Origin: Geosiphon pyriformis
Lineage: Eukaryota > Glomeromycota > Glomeromycetes > Archaeosporales > Geosiphonaceae
Assembly: GCA_016748015.1 (NCBI GenBank)
Contig: JAAOMT010000586.1
Location: 728,534 to 792,533 of the forward strand
Length of the DNA: 64,000 bases
Direction of reading: 5' to 3'
The translations under genes and the position numbers were made by a program. Below are positions 21,772 to 34,690 of the stretch, piece by piece. Every line of letters starts with the position of its first letter. Position 1 is the first letter of the stretch. The notes under the pieces were generated by a model that worked only from the letters and a program-made list of their open reading frames with translations, ran no database searches and was not told the origin of the DNA.

Positions 21772-23902
21772 ATGGCACAACCTGTAATTCAAACTTTGAT
21801 AGGTATTTTCAAAAACCAAACTAGTCCAAGTTTCTCATTTTTTTGTCTTTATTTTCTCACCAAAAACATAACTGACTAATCACGTCTTTATTGGGTAAAT
21901 AAGAGAGAGCCTGTAATCCAGTTCTCTTTGAGCCTGATTTGGCTTTAAATTTAGAAATTGCAGATTTTATCAATCGAAAAAAGCAAAATTGGTAAGATAA
22001 TGTTGGATTGTTGTGATGATATTCTTTTTCAATTTGATCTTTTTCTCATATTAAATTTGTTGAGATATAGCCCACGAGATGCTGCGGTCAACATCGTGCG
22101 ACTCATTAAGCACAAAAATCCTAACGTTGCTATGCTAGCCTTAACGGTATTTTGTTTTTTGGAACTATACTCATTTTTGATTTTGTCAAATCCTGGTTCC
22201 AATAATAATTCTTGATAATTTAGCTGTTAGATATTTGTGTAAAGAATTGTGGTTACCCTTTCCATTTGCAGATAGCTACGAAAGAATTTTTGAACGAATT
22301 AGTTCGAAGATTACCCGAAAAGCCACCAGTAAATTCAGATATTTCAGTTGCTTTCAATTTTTGCGGGATCTCATTTTTTTAAATCAAAATATTATTTTCT
22401 ATTAAAAAGGTGATTCCTAATCCTATTCAGTTAAGGATATTGGAGTATATAGAGGAATGGAAATCAACCATATGTGTGACTTCACGTCATAAAGATGAAT
22501 TTGGAAATATTAAAGATATGCATCGATTACTTTCTTTCAAAGGTTTGTAAATGTCATTTTTCAATTCAAATTTACTAGATGTTAATTCCCACTATTTCAT
22601 CAATCCTAAATACCGATTAAAATTCTTCTTGAAAATTTTTAGGATATATTTTTCCCGAGATAGACGATCAATCGGTTGCTGTATTGAACCCATCACAAGT
22701 AAGACAATTCATTTCGATTATATATTTTCCGAGATATGCTTGTCTTAGATATTTCTCTGATTAGACATTGAAATCGCGCGAAGAATTGGAGGAAGAAGAT
22801 CGTGCTGCACAAGGAGCGGTAAGATCCGAGTATTTTATTTTTTAAAAAATTTAAATGTAATTTGCGTCGTCATATATGTAACCTTCGTTGTCTAGATTTA
22901 GTTCTATACTTATGCGGCATATGCTTCACTGGCTGACATGATTTGTGTACCAAAACCAGAAATTGCAAGAATTAATCCGCAGAGGCACTCCTCAAGATTT
23001 AGCTGAGGCAAACGAGTTGATGAAAATCATGTCCGGCTACGTAGGTTTTTTATAATACTGCCTCTTCAATATATATCCGGGGACTGTAATTTTATCAATA
23101 TCTTCCCAGGACTCTGAATCTCGACCAGATTACCAGAAACAAGCTGACGAAGAATTGGAGCGTATACAACGTAAATCTATACTCTTAAACGATATGCTTA
23201 ATGGTGTCAAACCAGGCGAACGCATCGGTGATGGTGATGTTTTTGAGGTTGTTCATTGATCAATAGTTTCATTTTTCCTTCGAAAAAGAACAACGTATCT
23301 CAATAAAACATTTGATTTTTTTCTCGTGACTTCACGTAGGAACTTGCACAATCTTGTAAAGCTGCACAGCCCAAAATTCAACAGCTTATAGGACAAGAAG
23401 AGGATTCGGAAAGTATAGGTAAAACATTTCTTTTTAACGAGAAAAATTTTACCAAATCTTACCTCCTCATCTTTCAATAGATCGTCTTTTGACGTTGAAT
23501 GATTTAATTAATGGGGTTCTCAAAAGATATGAGGATATTTCTAATGGGATATTTGAGCAGCAAAATAAAATCATGGTCCCGTCAAATCAGCCACCTAAAG
23601 AGTAAGGGATCAAGAAGTAAGCTAGTACCTAATTTTGATGACTAATATTTACATTTGTCATACCTAAAAACGTTACAGAGATCAGTTGGAATCATGGCTC
23701 ATTGATTTTGGAGACCCTGACTCTCCTGGTCAAATTAGTTTACCTGTATCCACAACACCGGCTGCTCCCAAAAACAGTTCGTCCACCGGCAGAGGTATTG
23801 TAGATTTATAATGTCTACTTTGTTTCGTAATATTACTCATTTAATTTGATAATAGATCCCACGATAGATGATTTACTTGGAATTGATTTCAGTGGAAATT
23901 AA
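21772..23902 (+). CDS. VHS-GAT domain clathrin adaptor, GGA/TOM1-like, 374 aa, 13 exons
   Basis: Exons: 21772-21802, 21904-21991, 22071-22146, 22224-22328, 22410-22542, 22643-22698, 22765-22818, 22960-23040, 23110-23247, 23340-23418, 23481-23601, 23679-23794, 23856-23902. All introns are GT-AG and the phases join to 1125 nt. The VHS domain covers residues 1-145, beginning MAQPVIQTLIERACNP, with VNIVRLIKHKNPNVAMLALT. A GAT domain follows at about 180-310 (IRRGTPQDLAEANELMKIM, then LNDLINGVLKRYEDI). These proteins sort ubiquitinated or receptor cargo at the trans-Golgi and endosomes. The resemblance to GGA is strongest across the VHS-GAT linker and GAT. The C-terminal GAE ear of GGAs is absent; instead the chain ends with LLGID (366-370), which fits a clathrin box. 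Start chosen because it precedes the conserved LIERAC. Its 3' end faces ADE6, 121 bp away. Confidence 0.9.
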
Positions 23903-24023
23903 AAACTGTTCTTAAATGTTAAATCATAATATCTATAAATTATATTTTCTTTATTGGAAACTCATCTCTGAATGATTGTCTACGATAAATTATAGCATGA
24001 TATTTAAACTGGTTTTCAATTCT

Positions 24024-27000
24024 TTATCCAACCCAAACTCGGGCATTTCTAAACATCCTGATCCATGGGCCATATTCACCCCAATTTTTTGAAGTATCTG
24101 ATGGGTACCAGGAATTTGCTTCTTTGAATAAAACACGTTCTGGATGGGGCATCATGGCCAAGAATCTTCCATTAGGTGTTTTTACACCATTAATACCATT
24201 CGGACTTCCATTTGGATTCTGTGGATATCTTTCTGTCATATTCCCATAACTGTCTATGAATTGCAAGACAACAAGATTTTGATGTGTTAATTCTTTTAAT
24301 TGCTCCTCGGAAGAAAACTCTGCTCTGCCTTCTGCATGAGCAACTGATATAGGTAATCTTGATCCTTCCATTCCAGCAAAAAATATTGAACTTTTAGTGT
24401 TATTCTCTTTACTATCACCATTGATCGTCGATATAACCTCCACCATACTGAACCTCGCTTCATATTGTTCGCTTTTGTTTCGTTTGAATAAGGGCCAATT
24501 TTCAGCCCCGGGAATCAGCACTTTAAGTTGGCTCAGAAATTGACAGCCATTACACACACCAAGAGCAAAAGTGTCGGTTCGTTGTTGGAAGAAATGAGAA
24601 AATTCATTTCGCGCTTTTTTATGCAACAATATAGATTTAGCCCAGCCAACTCCAGCCCCAAGCACATCGCCATATGAAAACCCACCACAGGCAGCTATTC
24701 CTTTAAAGTCGCGAAGCGTTATTGTCCCTGAAATTATATCAGACATGTGAACGTCAACAGCGGTAAACCCAGATAGATGAAATGCAAATGCCATTTCCAT
24801 GTGTCCATTGACACCTTGTTCTCGCAAAATTGCTACTTTTGGCTTGTTTACACTTGGTATTTGTAAGAATGGTAAAGTAATATCCTCTGCCGGATTAAAA
24901 GTTAAGTCATAATGTAAACCGGGATCATTTACATCTAAAATACGGTCAAACTCTTCTTGCGCACAAACTTCATTGTCTCGTAAAGATTGCATATAAAAAG
25001 AAGTTTCTGACCAAACCCTTTGAAGATCAATGCGTGATTGGGTAAAAATGATTTTGCCTTGCAATTTCAGAATTATAAATTGTTCATCGTTGATGACTTT
25101 TCCAATTTGATGAATATCTGATTGCGGGATTCCGCACCCAAAAAATATATCCTTAACCTTTTTTAAATCTCGATCTCTTGTTTGAATTACTACACCTAAC
25201 TCCTCGTTAAACAAAGCCTTCAAAATATCACCGTTTTCAATAAAGGTTGAAATATCTATGTCAATCCCAACATGGCCTGCAAAAGCCATTTCTGCAAGGG
25301 TTACGAGCAATCCTCCATCGGATCTATCATGATAAGCTAGAATAAGGTCATCAGCCTCTTCTCTTACAATCTGAATCGCTTTGAAAAAAGCTTTTATTAT
25401 GTTGACTTCTTCAATATCTGGAGCTTCATCACCAATTTGCTTGTATACTTGAGCTAGAGCTGATCCCCCTAGCCGTTGCTTTCCACCTGCTAAATCAAGA
25501 AACAGGATACTGGTATTTTCTCCTTTCTTGTTCCGTTTTAGCTGAGGAGTATAAGTTTTATGTATATTAATCACTGGTGCAAAACCAGTTATATTTAAAC
25601 TTAATGGAGCAATGATTTCTGTTTGAATACCATTTTGGACCCATTTCATTTTCATTGAAGTTGAATCTTTGCCCACTGGAATACTAATTCCCAATTTTGG
25701 ACAAAGTTCCATAGCGATAGAGTGTACAGCTTCATAAAGATTTACTCCTTCACCCTTATGACTAGAAGCGCACATCCAATTTGCACTTAATTTGATATCA
25801 GAAATATCCTTGATGTTAGCAGCCGCGATATTTGTTATAGTTTCGGCAACCGCCATACGCGCAGAAGCAGCGGGAGATATCAAGGCAATAAGTGGCCTTT
25901 CACCCATAGCAATCGCTTCACCCGTTATTATATTGGCCCCATATGAAGAAATTGTTACTCCTACATCAGCAACAGGAACTTGCCAAGGTCCAACCATTTG
26001 ATCACGAGTTACGAGCCCAGTAACGCTTCGATCACCAATAGTAATTAGGAAGGATTTAGAGGCAACTCCCGGCAACCGTAAAACTCTGTATAAAGAGTTT
26101 TCTATAATCTCCGTTGAGGTTATACCTGGAACGTACTTTTTGAGACTAGTATCAAATGGAACGTGTCTTGGTCGGACACTTTTGATTGTGTGTGACAATT
26201 TTGGGATTTTCCCAAAAAGGATTGACATCGGGAGATTGATAGGAGTGGTATTGAATAAAGCATCTTTCAATATCAGAACAGGTTCTTCGATTACAATTCC
26301 AACATCTGCAACAGGACATCTTTCTCTTGAACAAAGATTTATAAACTTTTCAATATTTTTTGATGCTACCGCGAGAACATATCTCTCTTGCGATTCATTA
26401 CACCAAATCTCCATTGGTGACATACTAGGATCGTCATTTGGAATATTGCGCAACTGTATTATACAGCCCAAATTACTATCGTGCACAATTTCAGGCAAAG
26501 CATTCGATAATCCTCCAGCCCCCACATCATGAATTGACTCGATAGGATTGTTTTCTAGATTAGTGCATGCGTCAATTACCTGTTGACAGCGACGTTGCAT
26601 TTCGGGATTTTCCCTTTGAACTGACGCAAAATCTAAATTAATAGAGCTAGCACCACTAGCCATGGAAGATGCTGCTCCGCCTCCAAGACCAATTAACATA
26701 GAAGGTCCTCCTAAGACAAAGAGATGGGCATTTATCGGGATTTTTTTTTTGAAAACGTGATTTGGTCTAATTGTACCTATACCGCCAGCTATCATGATTG
26801 GTTTATGATAGCCGCGAATTTCAGATGATTCGATTGATTTGAGGATTTTTTCGGAAAATGTTCGGAAATACCCAACAATTGTTGGCCGCCCAAATTCATT
26901 ATTAAAAGCAGCACTTCCAAGTGGAGCTTGAATCATAATATCAAGGGCAGATGCGATATGGGATGGCTTTCCAAAATCTGTCTCCCAAGGCTGATGATGT

Positions 27001-28178
27001 CCAGGAATGAGAAGATTTGAAACGCTGAACCCAGCCAAACCAGCTTTTGGTTTGGATCCTTGCCCTACAGCTCCTTCATCACGTATTTCCCCTCCAGAGC
27101 CAGTCGCTGCGCCAGGAAAAGGGGAGACGGCAGTAGGGTGATTATGCGTTTCAACTTTTGCAACAAAATTAACTCTTTCGTGCATCAAGGTATATTCCCA
27201 TTTCTTCTTTATATCTGGAGCAAACCTTGAAGTTTCAAATCCTTCTAGTACCGCGGCATTATCAGAATATGCCGAAATAGTCCCCTCCGGATGTTTAGCG
27301 TGAGTATTACGAATCATATCAAATAACGAGTGTACCTTCTTTACATTATCAATATTCCATTCAGCCTTGAAAATTTTATGTCGGCAATGCTCAGAATTCA
27401 CTTGAGCAAACATAAATAACTCAACATCAGTTGGGCTTCTATTGAGGCATGTGCCAGATAAATGATTTTGCAATGAGCTACCCACAAAGGCATTCACAAG
27501 GTATTCTATCTCGTCAGCGTCTAAGGCCAGTCCAAGTTTTAGATTTGCTTCAGAGAGATTTTTGCGTGCCATATCAAATGTAGAAGGGCCTTGTTTTTCA
27601 TCTAAAAGCTTGACAATTTTTAAAGGGGAAGGCTTTCCATGTTTAAAAATTGTTTCAGCCTTTGGTATATATGTCATAATGATTTGAGTCATGCGATCGT
27701 GGATAAAACTGGAAAAATTTTGCAGCGTTTCAGATTTAATAACGTCGTTAAACTTTGTTTCAATGAAATATGCAATGCCACGTTCGATTCTTTCAACCGT
27801 AGTCTCCAAATTGCACATGTGTGCAATGTTAGTTGCTTTTGAAGACCAAGGAGAGATTGTTCCAGGTCGAGGAATAACAAGAAAAAAATTTGGTTGATTT
27901 ACGGAAGATGAACTAAGCATATTTTGAAATTTTACAAAGATATCTGCTTCCTGAATTTTCCCCAAGGTTGAACTGTAGGAAAGAATGCTCTCAAGGGTTT
28001 TGCGCTCAATGGAGTCCATATCCATCAGGGTCACGCCTGCTGTTACATCCCGTGGTTGAATAAAATATATGTATATTGCGGTGATTGACTTTATAGTTGG
28101 AACATTGCTCTGCACTTTAGCAAGAAGAACGTTCGCTTTGAAGTCCGAATATGCGAAAGTTCCAGGCAAAAGTAGCAT
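24024..28178 (-). CDS. ADE6: Phosphoribosylformylglycinamidine synthase (FGAM synthase), 1384 aa
   Basis: Catalyses the fourth step of purine synthesis: FGAR + ATP + glutamine to FGAM, in the cytosol. The single uninterrupted frame has the eukaryotic fused layout. NSEHCRH is at 261-267 and the ATP-site stretch [20 protein letters not shown] at 341-360. The two AIRS-like halves contain [27 protein letters not shown] and [19 protein letters not shown]-terminal glutamine amidotransferase starts near 1114. Its triad is Cys1209 (GVCNGCQ), His1345 and Glu1347 (PHPERV). The length fits fungal enzymes (yeast Ade6 is about 1358). Start [14 protein letters not shown] matches the usual N-terminal strand. 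No intron is present, unlike both neighbours. It is divergent from MTHFR, sharing 256 bp of promoter. Confidence 0.97.
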   Translation of the reverse strand: MLLLPGTFAYSDFKANVLLAKVQSNVPTIKSITAIYIYFIQPRDVTAGVTLMDMDSIERKTLESILSYSSTLGKIQEADIFVKFQNMLSSSSVNQPNFFLVIPRPGTISPWSSKATNIAHMCNLETTVERIERGIAYFIETKFNDVIKSETLQNFSSFIHDRMTQIIMTYIPKAETIFKHGKPSPLKIVKLLDEKQGPSTFDMARKNLSEANLKLGLALDADEIEYLVNAFVGSSLQNHLSGTCLNRSPTDVELFMFAQVNSEHCRHKIFKAEWNIDNVKKVHSLFDMIRNTHAKHPEGTISAYSDNAAVLEGFETSRFAPDIKKKWEYTLMHERVNFVAKVETHNHPTAVSPFPGAATGSGGEIRDEGAVGQGSKPKAGLAGFSVSNLLIPGHHQPWETDFGKPSHIASALDIMIQAPLGSAAFNNEFGRPTIVGYFRTFSEKILKSIESSEIRGYHKPIMIAGGIGTIRPNHVFKKKIPINAHLFVLGGPSMLIGLGGGAASSMASGASSINLDFASVQRENPEMQRRCQQVIDACTNLENNPIESIHDVGAGGLSNALPEIVHDSNLGCIIQLRNIPNDDPSMSPMEIWCNESQERYVLAVASKNIEKFINLCSRERCPVADVGIVIEEPVLILKDALFNTTPINLPMSILFGKIPKLSHTIKSVRPRHVPFDTSLKKYVPGITSTEIIENSLYRVLRLPGVASKSFLITIGDRSVTGLVTRDQMVGPWQVPVADVGVTISSYGANIITGEAIAMGERPLIALISPAASARMAVAETITNIAAANIKDISDIKLSANWMCASSHKGEGVNLYEAVHSIAMELCPKLGISIPVGKDSTSMKMKWVQNGIQTEIIAPLSLNITGFAPVINIHKTYTPQLKRNKKGENTSILFLDLAGGKQRLGGSALAQVYKQIGDEAPDIEEVNIIKAFFKAIQIVREEADDLILAYHDRSDGGLLVTLAEMAFAGHVGIDIDISTFIENGDILKALFNEELGVVIQTRDRDLKKVKDIFFGCGIPQSDIHQIGKVINDEQFIILKLQGKIIFTQSRIDLQRVWSETSFYMQSLRDNEVCAQEEFDRILDVNDPGLHYDLTFNPAEDITLPFLQIPSVNKPKVAILREQGVNGHMEMAFAFHLSGFTAVDVHMSDIISGTITLRDFKGIAACGGFSYGDVLGAGVGWAKSILLHKKARNEFSHFFQQRTDTFALGVCNGCQFLSQLKVLIPGAENWPLFKRNKSEQYEARFSMVEVISTINGDSKENNTKSSIFFAGMEGSRLPISVAHAEGRAEFSSEEQLKELTHQNLVVLQFIDSYGNMTERYPQNPNGSPNGINGVKTPNGRFLAMMPHPERVLFKEANSWYPSDTSKNWGEYGPWIRMFRNARVWVG

Positions 28179-28434
28179 TTTACCAAAAAAATTCGTGATG
28201 ATCGTGACTCAGATTAGCAAAACCATAATATCTAATCTTTTGATAATCAGCAAGATTATCTACTGTGACGATTCTGTGACGGCTCATGGCTTGTAAATCT
28301 TGAAAATCTTAAAAATCTTAAAACTGAAAATTTTCTGAATTAAAATGAGTTTCGTCGAAGACGGTCCACTTTGAGTTCCTTTCAATTCTTAGTTGGATTA
28401 AAAATCTTGCCATTGGAAACGTAATCGTTATAGA
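28179..28434. promoter_or_regulatory. Shared divergent promoter, ADE6 / MTHFR
   Basis: 256 bp separate the two start codons, so both promoters must lie here or overlap the genes. A perfect TGACTCA at 28205-28211 matches the bZIP (Gcn4/AP-1) site and contains TGACTC, the core bound by Bas1 at yeast ADE and one-carbon genes. It lies about 27 bp from the ADE6 ATG, so it could be within the leader. Regulation by such factors is inference. Confidence 0.6.
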
Positions 28435-30923
28435 ATGAAGGTGAGTAAAAAGGTTCAGAAAGCTATGGAAGAGGGCCGGCCATTCTGGTCTTTTGAATAT
28501 TTTCCCCCCAAGACACAGCAGGTAAATATGATCTTTCTATCTTATATAAAATGAGCACGATGTCTCATTCGATTACGTTCTTGAACTTTAAACTGTTAGG
28601 GCGTGCAAAATCTTTATGATCGAATGCAGCGAATGTATCGTCTCGGACCAGAATTTATCGACATCACCTGGAACGCTGGCGGCTCCTCCTCACAATTGAC
28701 TGCCGAAATTACTGCCACAGCTCAATCTGTATACGGTTTAGAAACTGTTATGCATCTCACATGTACCAATATGCCTAAAGAAAAAATTGTTAAAGCTCTA
28801 GAGGTAATAATTAAAAGTAACAACATCAAAAATTGGGATCAAGCTGGGTTGTTCCATCACTTTCCAGAACCGTGATATATTTCTCTTCAAAATAACTTTT
28901 TACAAAGTATCGAATTCACAATCACTAAATATTCATTTCCTTAATAAAAGGATGCCAAAGCTGCCGGATGTCAAAATATTCTTGCCCTTCGTGGTGATCC
29001 TCCGCGTGGTCAAGACCATTGGGAGGCATGCGAAAATGGATTTTGTCATGCAGTCGATCTTGTTCGATATATTCGAGAAAAGTATGATGATTATTTCGGA
29101 ATCTCTGTTGCAGGTTATCCTGAAGGACATATTGATAATCCTGACAAAGATGACGACTTACGGAGGCTGAAAGAAAAAGTCGATGCTGGAGCCGATTTTA
29201 TTGTTACACAATTGTTTTACGATGTGGATTTATTCTTAGACTGGGTGAAGAAATGTCGCGCTATTGGCATCACCTGTCCAATTCTTCCCGGACTTTTGCC
29301 AATTCAAAACTATGCGGGCTTTAAGAGAATAATTACTCTCTCAAAGACAACTGTTCCTCAATTTGTTATGGATGAACTAAACCCTATTAAAGATGATGAT
29401 GCTGCTGTAAAAGAATACGGTATAAAGCTCGCTATTATGATGATTCAGAAAATGTATTCCAATGGGATCAAGGGCTTTCATTTCTATACTATGAATTTGG
29501 AAAGATCCACTCGTATAATCTTGGAGAAATTGCAATTCGTTGCTCCCATGGAAAATGCCAAGCCTTTACCTTGGTCTCCAGTAAGCCTTCTTAAAAGATT
29601 CTATCTCTTATAATCGCTTTAAATCAATTGCGGTGGTCTCAATTAGTCATTCTTCACTCAATTCTGCCGCCACTCACAGTCTCTTTCTATCAAACGTAAG
29701 AAAGAGAATGTGCGCCCCATCTTTTGGAGAAACCGAACAAAGAGCTATATTCAGCGTACCGAAGCTTGGGATGAATTTCCCAATGGCCGGTGGGGTGATT
29801 CACGCTCCCCAGGTAAAATATTAGAGGCTATTTTTCCCTTATTTGGTTTCAATTACTGCGGCAACTTATACTCAAAAATTAAAATTTTAGCCTTTGGCGA
29901 ACTTGACGGTTACGGAGTTTCGCTCAAGCACACGGTATTGATTTTTTGAAGCAGATCCATTTCTTTGAACAGAAAAAATAAGCAATTGACTAATCTCTTT
30001 AATTGCCTTAGCTGGAAGAGGCGATTGAACTCTGGGGACATCCGCAATCATTAAATGATATTATTGAGCTTTTTGTAAAATATTGTCGAGGGGAAATCAA
30101 TTCACTTCCATGGTCTGATCAGTCTCTTGCTGAAGAAACCTCTGTAATAAAGGATCGTTTAGCCCATATTAATTCCTTAGGCTATCTTACCATTAACTCT
30201 CAGCCTGCTGTCAATGGCGTTCGCAGTGATAATAAAATGTTTGGATGGGGCCCTAAGAACGGATACGTCTATCAAAAGGTTATGTGTACTGCTGAGAACT
30301 TTTTAAAGGTCTTCCGTGACGACTTTTCAAAAATTGACAGAGTTTGATCTCTTTAGGCGTATATAGAAGTCTTTGTTCCCCCATCTAAACTTGATATTCT
30401 TGTTGCAAAAATTGAACGCGACCCTAACATCACATACTATGCTGTGAACAAGCAGGTAGGTGTTTTTTTATATTTACTGATTAGTTCGAACAAAAATGAT
30501 GAAGCATTCTTATAAATTCAGGGAGATCTAAAAACGAATACCCAAAGTGACGGCCCTAATGCTGTTACATGGGGCGTTTTTCCTGGAAAGGAAATTATCC
30601 AGCCAACGATCGTTGAAGCCGTGAGCTTCATGGCCTGGAAGGTATTGAAATTGTTATGTTCACTTTTCAGATAATTCAGTTCATAATAAGCTGTGGAAAT
30701 AATTAAACATCTATTATTCTGATCATGTTAGGATGAGGCATTTGAATTATGGAATGAATGGGCTAGAATTTACGAGGCCCAATCGATTTCGGCGAAACTA
30801 ATATCTTCTATCGCAGACAACTGGTATCTTATCAACATTGTGCACAACGACTTTCACGACAATGATGGAATATTTCAAATATTTCAATCTAATGTGAACG
30901 GGCAAGCAAATGGCATTTATTAA
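28435..30923 (+). CDS. MET13: Methylenetetrahydrofolate reductase, 591 aa, 9 exons
   Basis: Reduces 5,10-methylene-THF to 5-methyl-THF for methionine synthesis, using FAD. Exons: 28435-28521, 28600-28803, 28951-29580, 29680-29812, 29891-29934, 30012-30278, 30357-30455, 30522-30641, 30732-30923. All introns are GT-AG and the phases join to 1776 nt. The N-terminal TIM barrel (about 1-305) has FEYFPPKT, with Glu21 matching the catalytic Glu of the bacterial enzyme. It also has [16 protein letters not shown] (flavin site), AGYPEGH and FYTMNLE. The C-terminal eukaryotic regulatory domain (about 330-591) includes [10 protein letters not shown] and [11 protein letters not shown]. Total length is close to yeast Met13 (about 600). 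Yeast has two isozymes; the symbol is by similarity and Met12 type is possible. Confidence 0.95.
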
Positions 30924-31489
30924 TGGCCCAAGAATTTCTCAATGGCAGGATTTGAAGAGGCGCTTGGAAACTTTGTATATAGTATATCAGGAATTTCAAA
31001 TATTCCTTGATTAACTTTTATCGTCTTTGGGTATTAGAAAAACGGTTTGTACTATGGATAGAACCAAACACTCCCGATGCCGTTCTTTCCAATACGAGGA
31101 ACGTGCCTTTAATTAGATGGGACGGAATCTCCATTACCTTTTATATAACTATAATTTTATTTTATCAACTAAAATATTTATTGAATATTAAATCTTAGGC
31201 TACTTTTATCCCTCTCCCGTTCTTAAGCTAGAATATATTTAACTTCACATAAGATATCTTTATTCTTATCAAAGAAGTTATTACTGCCTCTATTTTTACC
31301 ATCGAGAAATTTTCATTATTTGAGTAACTCTAATCTTTCTAGAAAACTGGAAAAAGTGAACAGTGAAATTTAAGTCTGTTGACTTATTCTTATTGCTCAC
31401 ATAAATCTGCTTGAAAGTGGTAATTAATTTTGAATAACAACTTTTTTGTATAATATTATTTATGTATTATTCGTACAACCTAATTATCA
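30924..31489. other. Intergenic, 3' side of MTHFR
   Basis: Moderately AT-rich sequence that probably includes the MTHFR 3' UTR. A 63-codon open frame at 31007-31198 has no recognisable homology and no support beyond being open. Confidence 0.5.
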
Positions 31490-31690
31490 TAAATTAGAAG
31501 TGGATCGCCCACCCTTATTTTATGCATAAAAATAAAATAAAAATTTTATATGTTGATTTTATTTTTCATTTATGTTTTAACAAAGTGTAGCCCAATCACT
31601 ATTTAATACAATACAACAGAGTGTGTTCTAAATTAGATGTTTTTTACATGTGATTAGCCATTTAAGCCAGTTTAGACTATTCTAAGTTGA
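31490..31690 (-). mobile_element. LINE 3' tail, minus strand
   Basis: On the minus strand the tail of the LINE at 19979-20095 is recognisable: a CTAAACTGGCTTAAATGGCT block, then TATTGTATTAAATAGTGATT, then an A-rich end near 31500. The body of this copy would extend to higher coordinates but I cannot recognise coding sequence there. Confidence 0.5.
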
Positions 31691-32819
31691 ATTTATAAAA
31701 GTAAACTTATTCAAAGCAAATATCTTATGTATAATTACAAAGCAGCAATATTATTTACATTAAACTTAATATAAAAAGCTTAAAGCTCTTAAAATATTAT
31801 TAAATTCAGAATTTTTGTTAATTATATTATTATTATTATTATTTATATTATATTTCTTTTTAAAACTTATTATTTTTTTGGTTAAATAATTAATTATTTT
31901 TTTAAAAATATTAATATTTTTATTAACAGCCAAAACTTTTTTTTTATATTAGCATCCAAAAAAAAATTTAATTAAATTTATAATTAAAAAATTAAAGCAT
32001 TAATAAATTTAATAATATACTTAATTTAAATTTTAGTAGAGTCAACCACAAACAATTATAATAATAACAAAAACAGTTAAAAAAACAAAAATTATTATAT
32101 CAGATTTAATACTATAAAACAAAACTTAAAAATTTTAGAATTAACTATAAATTTAAACAAAAACTTTAAAAAATTTTTGTAGTTTATAATTAAATAATTT
32201 TAATTTTAATATTTAAAATAATATTAACAACTAATAATTTTTTATTAAATATAACTTTTTCTTAAAATATTAATTTTAATAATTATAGTATTTAAATTTT
32301 TTTAAAAACTAAAAATAAAAATAATATATCTTAATTATTAAATAGAATTAAAAATTAAAAAACAAAACAAACATAATTAAAAACCTAAAAAATTAAAAAA
32401 TTAAAAATTTTTACAATTAATATTAAAAATATGTAATATTTAAAACTTTATTTTTAGAAAATTATAAAAAAACTATAATTAAAATAGTTTTATTAATTAA
32501 AAATATTATTATAAAGAAAATATTTTTAAATAATATAATTGTTTTTTTTATTGTATTTATAAGTATATATAATTTTTTATCTTCTTAATTTTATGACCAT
32601 GATTAAAACAAAAAGTAAAAAAACTGTAACTGTTACTTTTTTTATAATAACTAATAAAGTTTCAATATAAAAAAGTTTTTCTGTTATTAAAGCAGCTAAA
32701 CATAATGTCTTGGCTATATTTTTTTTAGATATTAATAATAAAAAACTGTCTTTAGTGACCACTAAAAAATTTTTTTTATCTTTGACTAGTTTTTTACCAA
32801 TTAAAATTTTTTTAAAGAA
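31691..32819. other. AT-rich stretch without recognisable genes
   Basis: Extremely AT-rich sequence with runs of A and T. A possible start of the LINE ORF1 fragment lies in 32590-32819, but I cannot support it. No RNA gene or intact frame is seen. Confidence 0.6.
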
Positions 32820-34690
32820 ACACACTTAAATTAGTTCTAATATTGCTTTTATCCTTTTTAAAAGTTTTAAGGTTTTTAATAGCAGACCAGTTAACAAACT
32901 GGTCTTTTCTATTATAGCTTTTATACTTAGTACTGCTAGTATCATTTTTTCAAACAAATTAGTTAAAAGAACAAAAGTTTCAAAAAAGTGGGAGCAGTTG
33001 CTTGCTTCTGTTATTGTTATACAAAACTTTTTTGTGATTCTAACTAAAATTTTAGGTAAGATTTTTGCTATATTATCTGGCATATTATTCAAGATAAACC
33101 AAAATCAACCACTGGCTGTATTGTTAAATGTGATGTTTTTCAACAGATTTTTGCTAATTTTAGAAGCAAAGCAATCATCTTCTATTAAATTACTTGTTTT
33201 TAGAAACTGGGCTAATCAAATAAAAACTAAATTATTTTTTCTGGTTTTTGGTATTACTACTAGTGGTCCTTGAGAAATTATTATTAATCATTAAAAGTTT
33301 ACTAAGTAGGTGGCCTCTACTTTAGTATCTGGTAATACTTTTAAGATCAAATTGGCTTATATTAAGGTTGTTTTTTGGTCTGTACATAGTTTTTTGAGTG
33401 TAAAGTCAGTGTTAAAAGATAATATAAAGCTATTTTGTATGGAGTTTGCTTTCTAAAGTTCTTTAAATATTGCATTTCTAGTTGAGCTTACAAGTTTTAT
33501 TTGTTTTGTTACTCTTAAAATTGCCAAGTTTTTGGTGGTTTCTGAATTTGGTTTCTTTTCTGCTGCTATTATGTTATGTAATATGCTTTTAGATGTATTT
33601 GCTGCTGATATTAAATCAGCTTTTGGTGTTTTCAGTGAAGTTTTTTGTGTTGTATTAAAGTCTACTGGTGTTTGGCAATATGTAGTTGTTTGTTTTAATA
33701 AATTAAATACTGCTGTATTTGTTCTCAATTATTGATTAGTGTTGGTGAACAAAGATAGTGTTTGGATTTTTTTTTTGTAAATCAAAAAGAAATCATTCTG
33801 TCTCATAATAGGTTTAAGGCCAAGTTGATTAATCTTTTTTCTGATTGTACTGTTTTTGAGATTAGTAATATGATTTTTTAAGTTGGTGGTCAAACTTGTT
33901 TTATTTTTCATTTATCTAATTCTGATCATTGTTTTCAGTTTGCTCTAATTATATTTAGCTCTTAAGTTTATTTGGATTCTGCAGTTATCAAGATTAATAC
34001 ACTAAAAAAGTGCTGTTTTTAGTGAGAAATTCTTAGTTGTTAGCACTGTTTTAGATGCTAAAAGATGGACTATCTGGCTGCAAACTGTACAGTTTTTTCA
34101 CATTCTCTTTTTATGGCTCCCAAAATATTTAAATTATATTTTGCAGATGGTATTTTTTATGTTAAAATCTCTACTTATTCAGATTTTTCTGAGTTTTTTT
34201 CTTTGATAGCTTTTGCTTTTTCTTCTGTGATTGTTAGTAATTTTCTGTTTTTCTTTTGACTGGTGTCTTTGGAATCTAATTTGGTTAAGTTGTTAGCTTT
34301 GGTTGAATCAATTGTTATATCTATTGGTGTATTGGTTAGTATATTTGAATATTTCATTAAGAATAATTTTATTTTAAACAATATTTTTAGTTTAAGGATC
34401 AATGAACTTATGATTCATTTGAGTTTTTTTAGCAAAATAGTTAGTAAGTTGGAAAAAAAAGTGGTTTCTTTAAAAAAAAAGTGCTGCATAAATAATGTTA
34501 ATATGTCTGGTAATTTGAAGTATTCAATTAACATAAATGATGATATGTTTTCTAACTTAATATTTTTTTAGACACATGACTCTGTTAGTATTAAAACTAA
34601 TTTTTTAAAAACAGCCAAATAGCTGGTTAAATTGGTCTTTTGTAGTATTACTTTGTTTGAAATTATTCAAAAGATGTTATTTTTAGATAA
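32820..34690 (+). pseudogene. ORF1-like fragment of a second LINE family
   Basis: Plus-strand frames at 32998-33273, 33430-33735, 34065-34259 and 34263-34571 read as successive parts of a LINE ORF1-type protein. A helical N-terminus leads to an RRM-like stretch (DIKSAFGVFSEVFCVVLKS, VWQYVVVCFNKLNTAVFVLN) and a coiled coil (SLESNLVKLLALVESIV, FFSKIVSKLEKKVVSLKKK). The frame is broken by many stops. The stop near 34713 is followed directly by a LINE-type 3' tail with no room for ORF2. The assignment rests on pattern similarity to the ORF1 at 13500-15116 and is moderate. Confidence 0.5.

Noticed and set aside
31007-31198. Possible small gene or extra exon after MTHFR
   Set aside because: MTHFR is complete at 30923, the frame has no recognisable homology, and it lies where a 3' UTR is expected.
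31500-31560. Possible MITE end (GGGTGGGCGATCC on the minus strand)
   Set aside because: No matching inverted copy was found nearby; it adjoins a LINE tail and may simply be target sequence.
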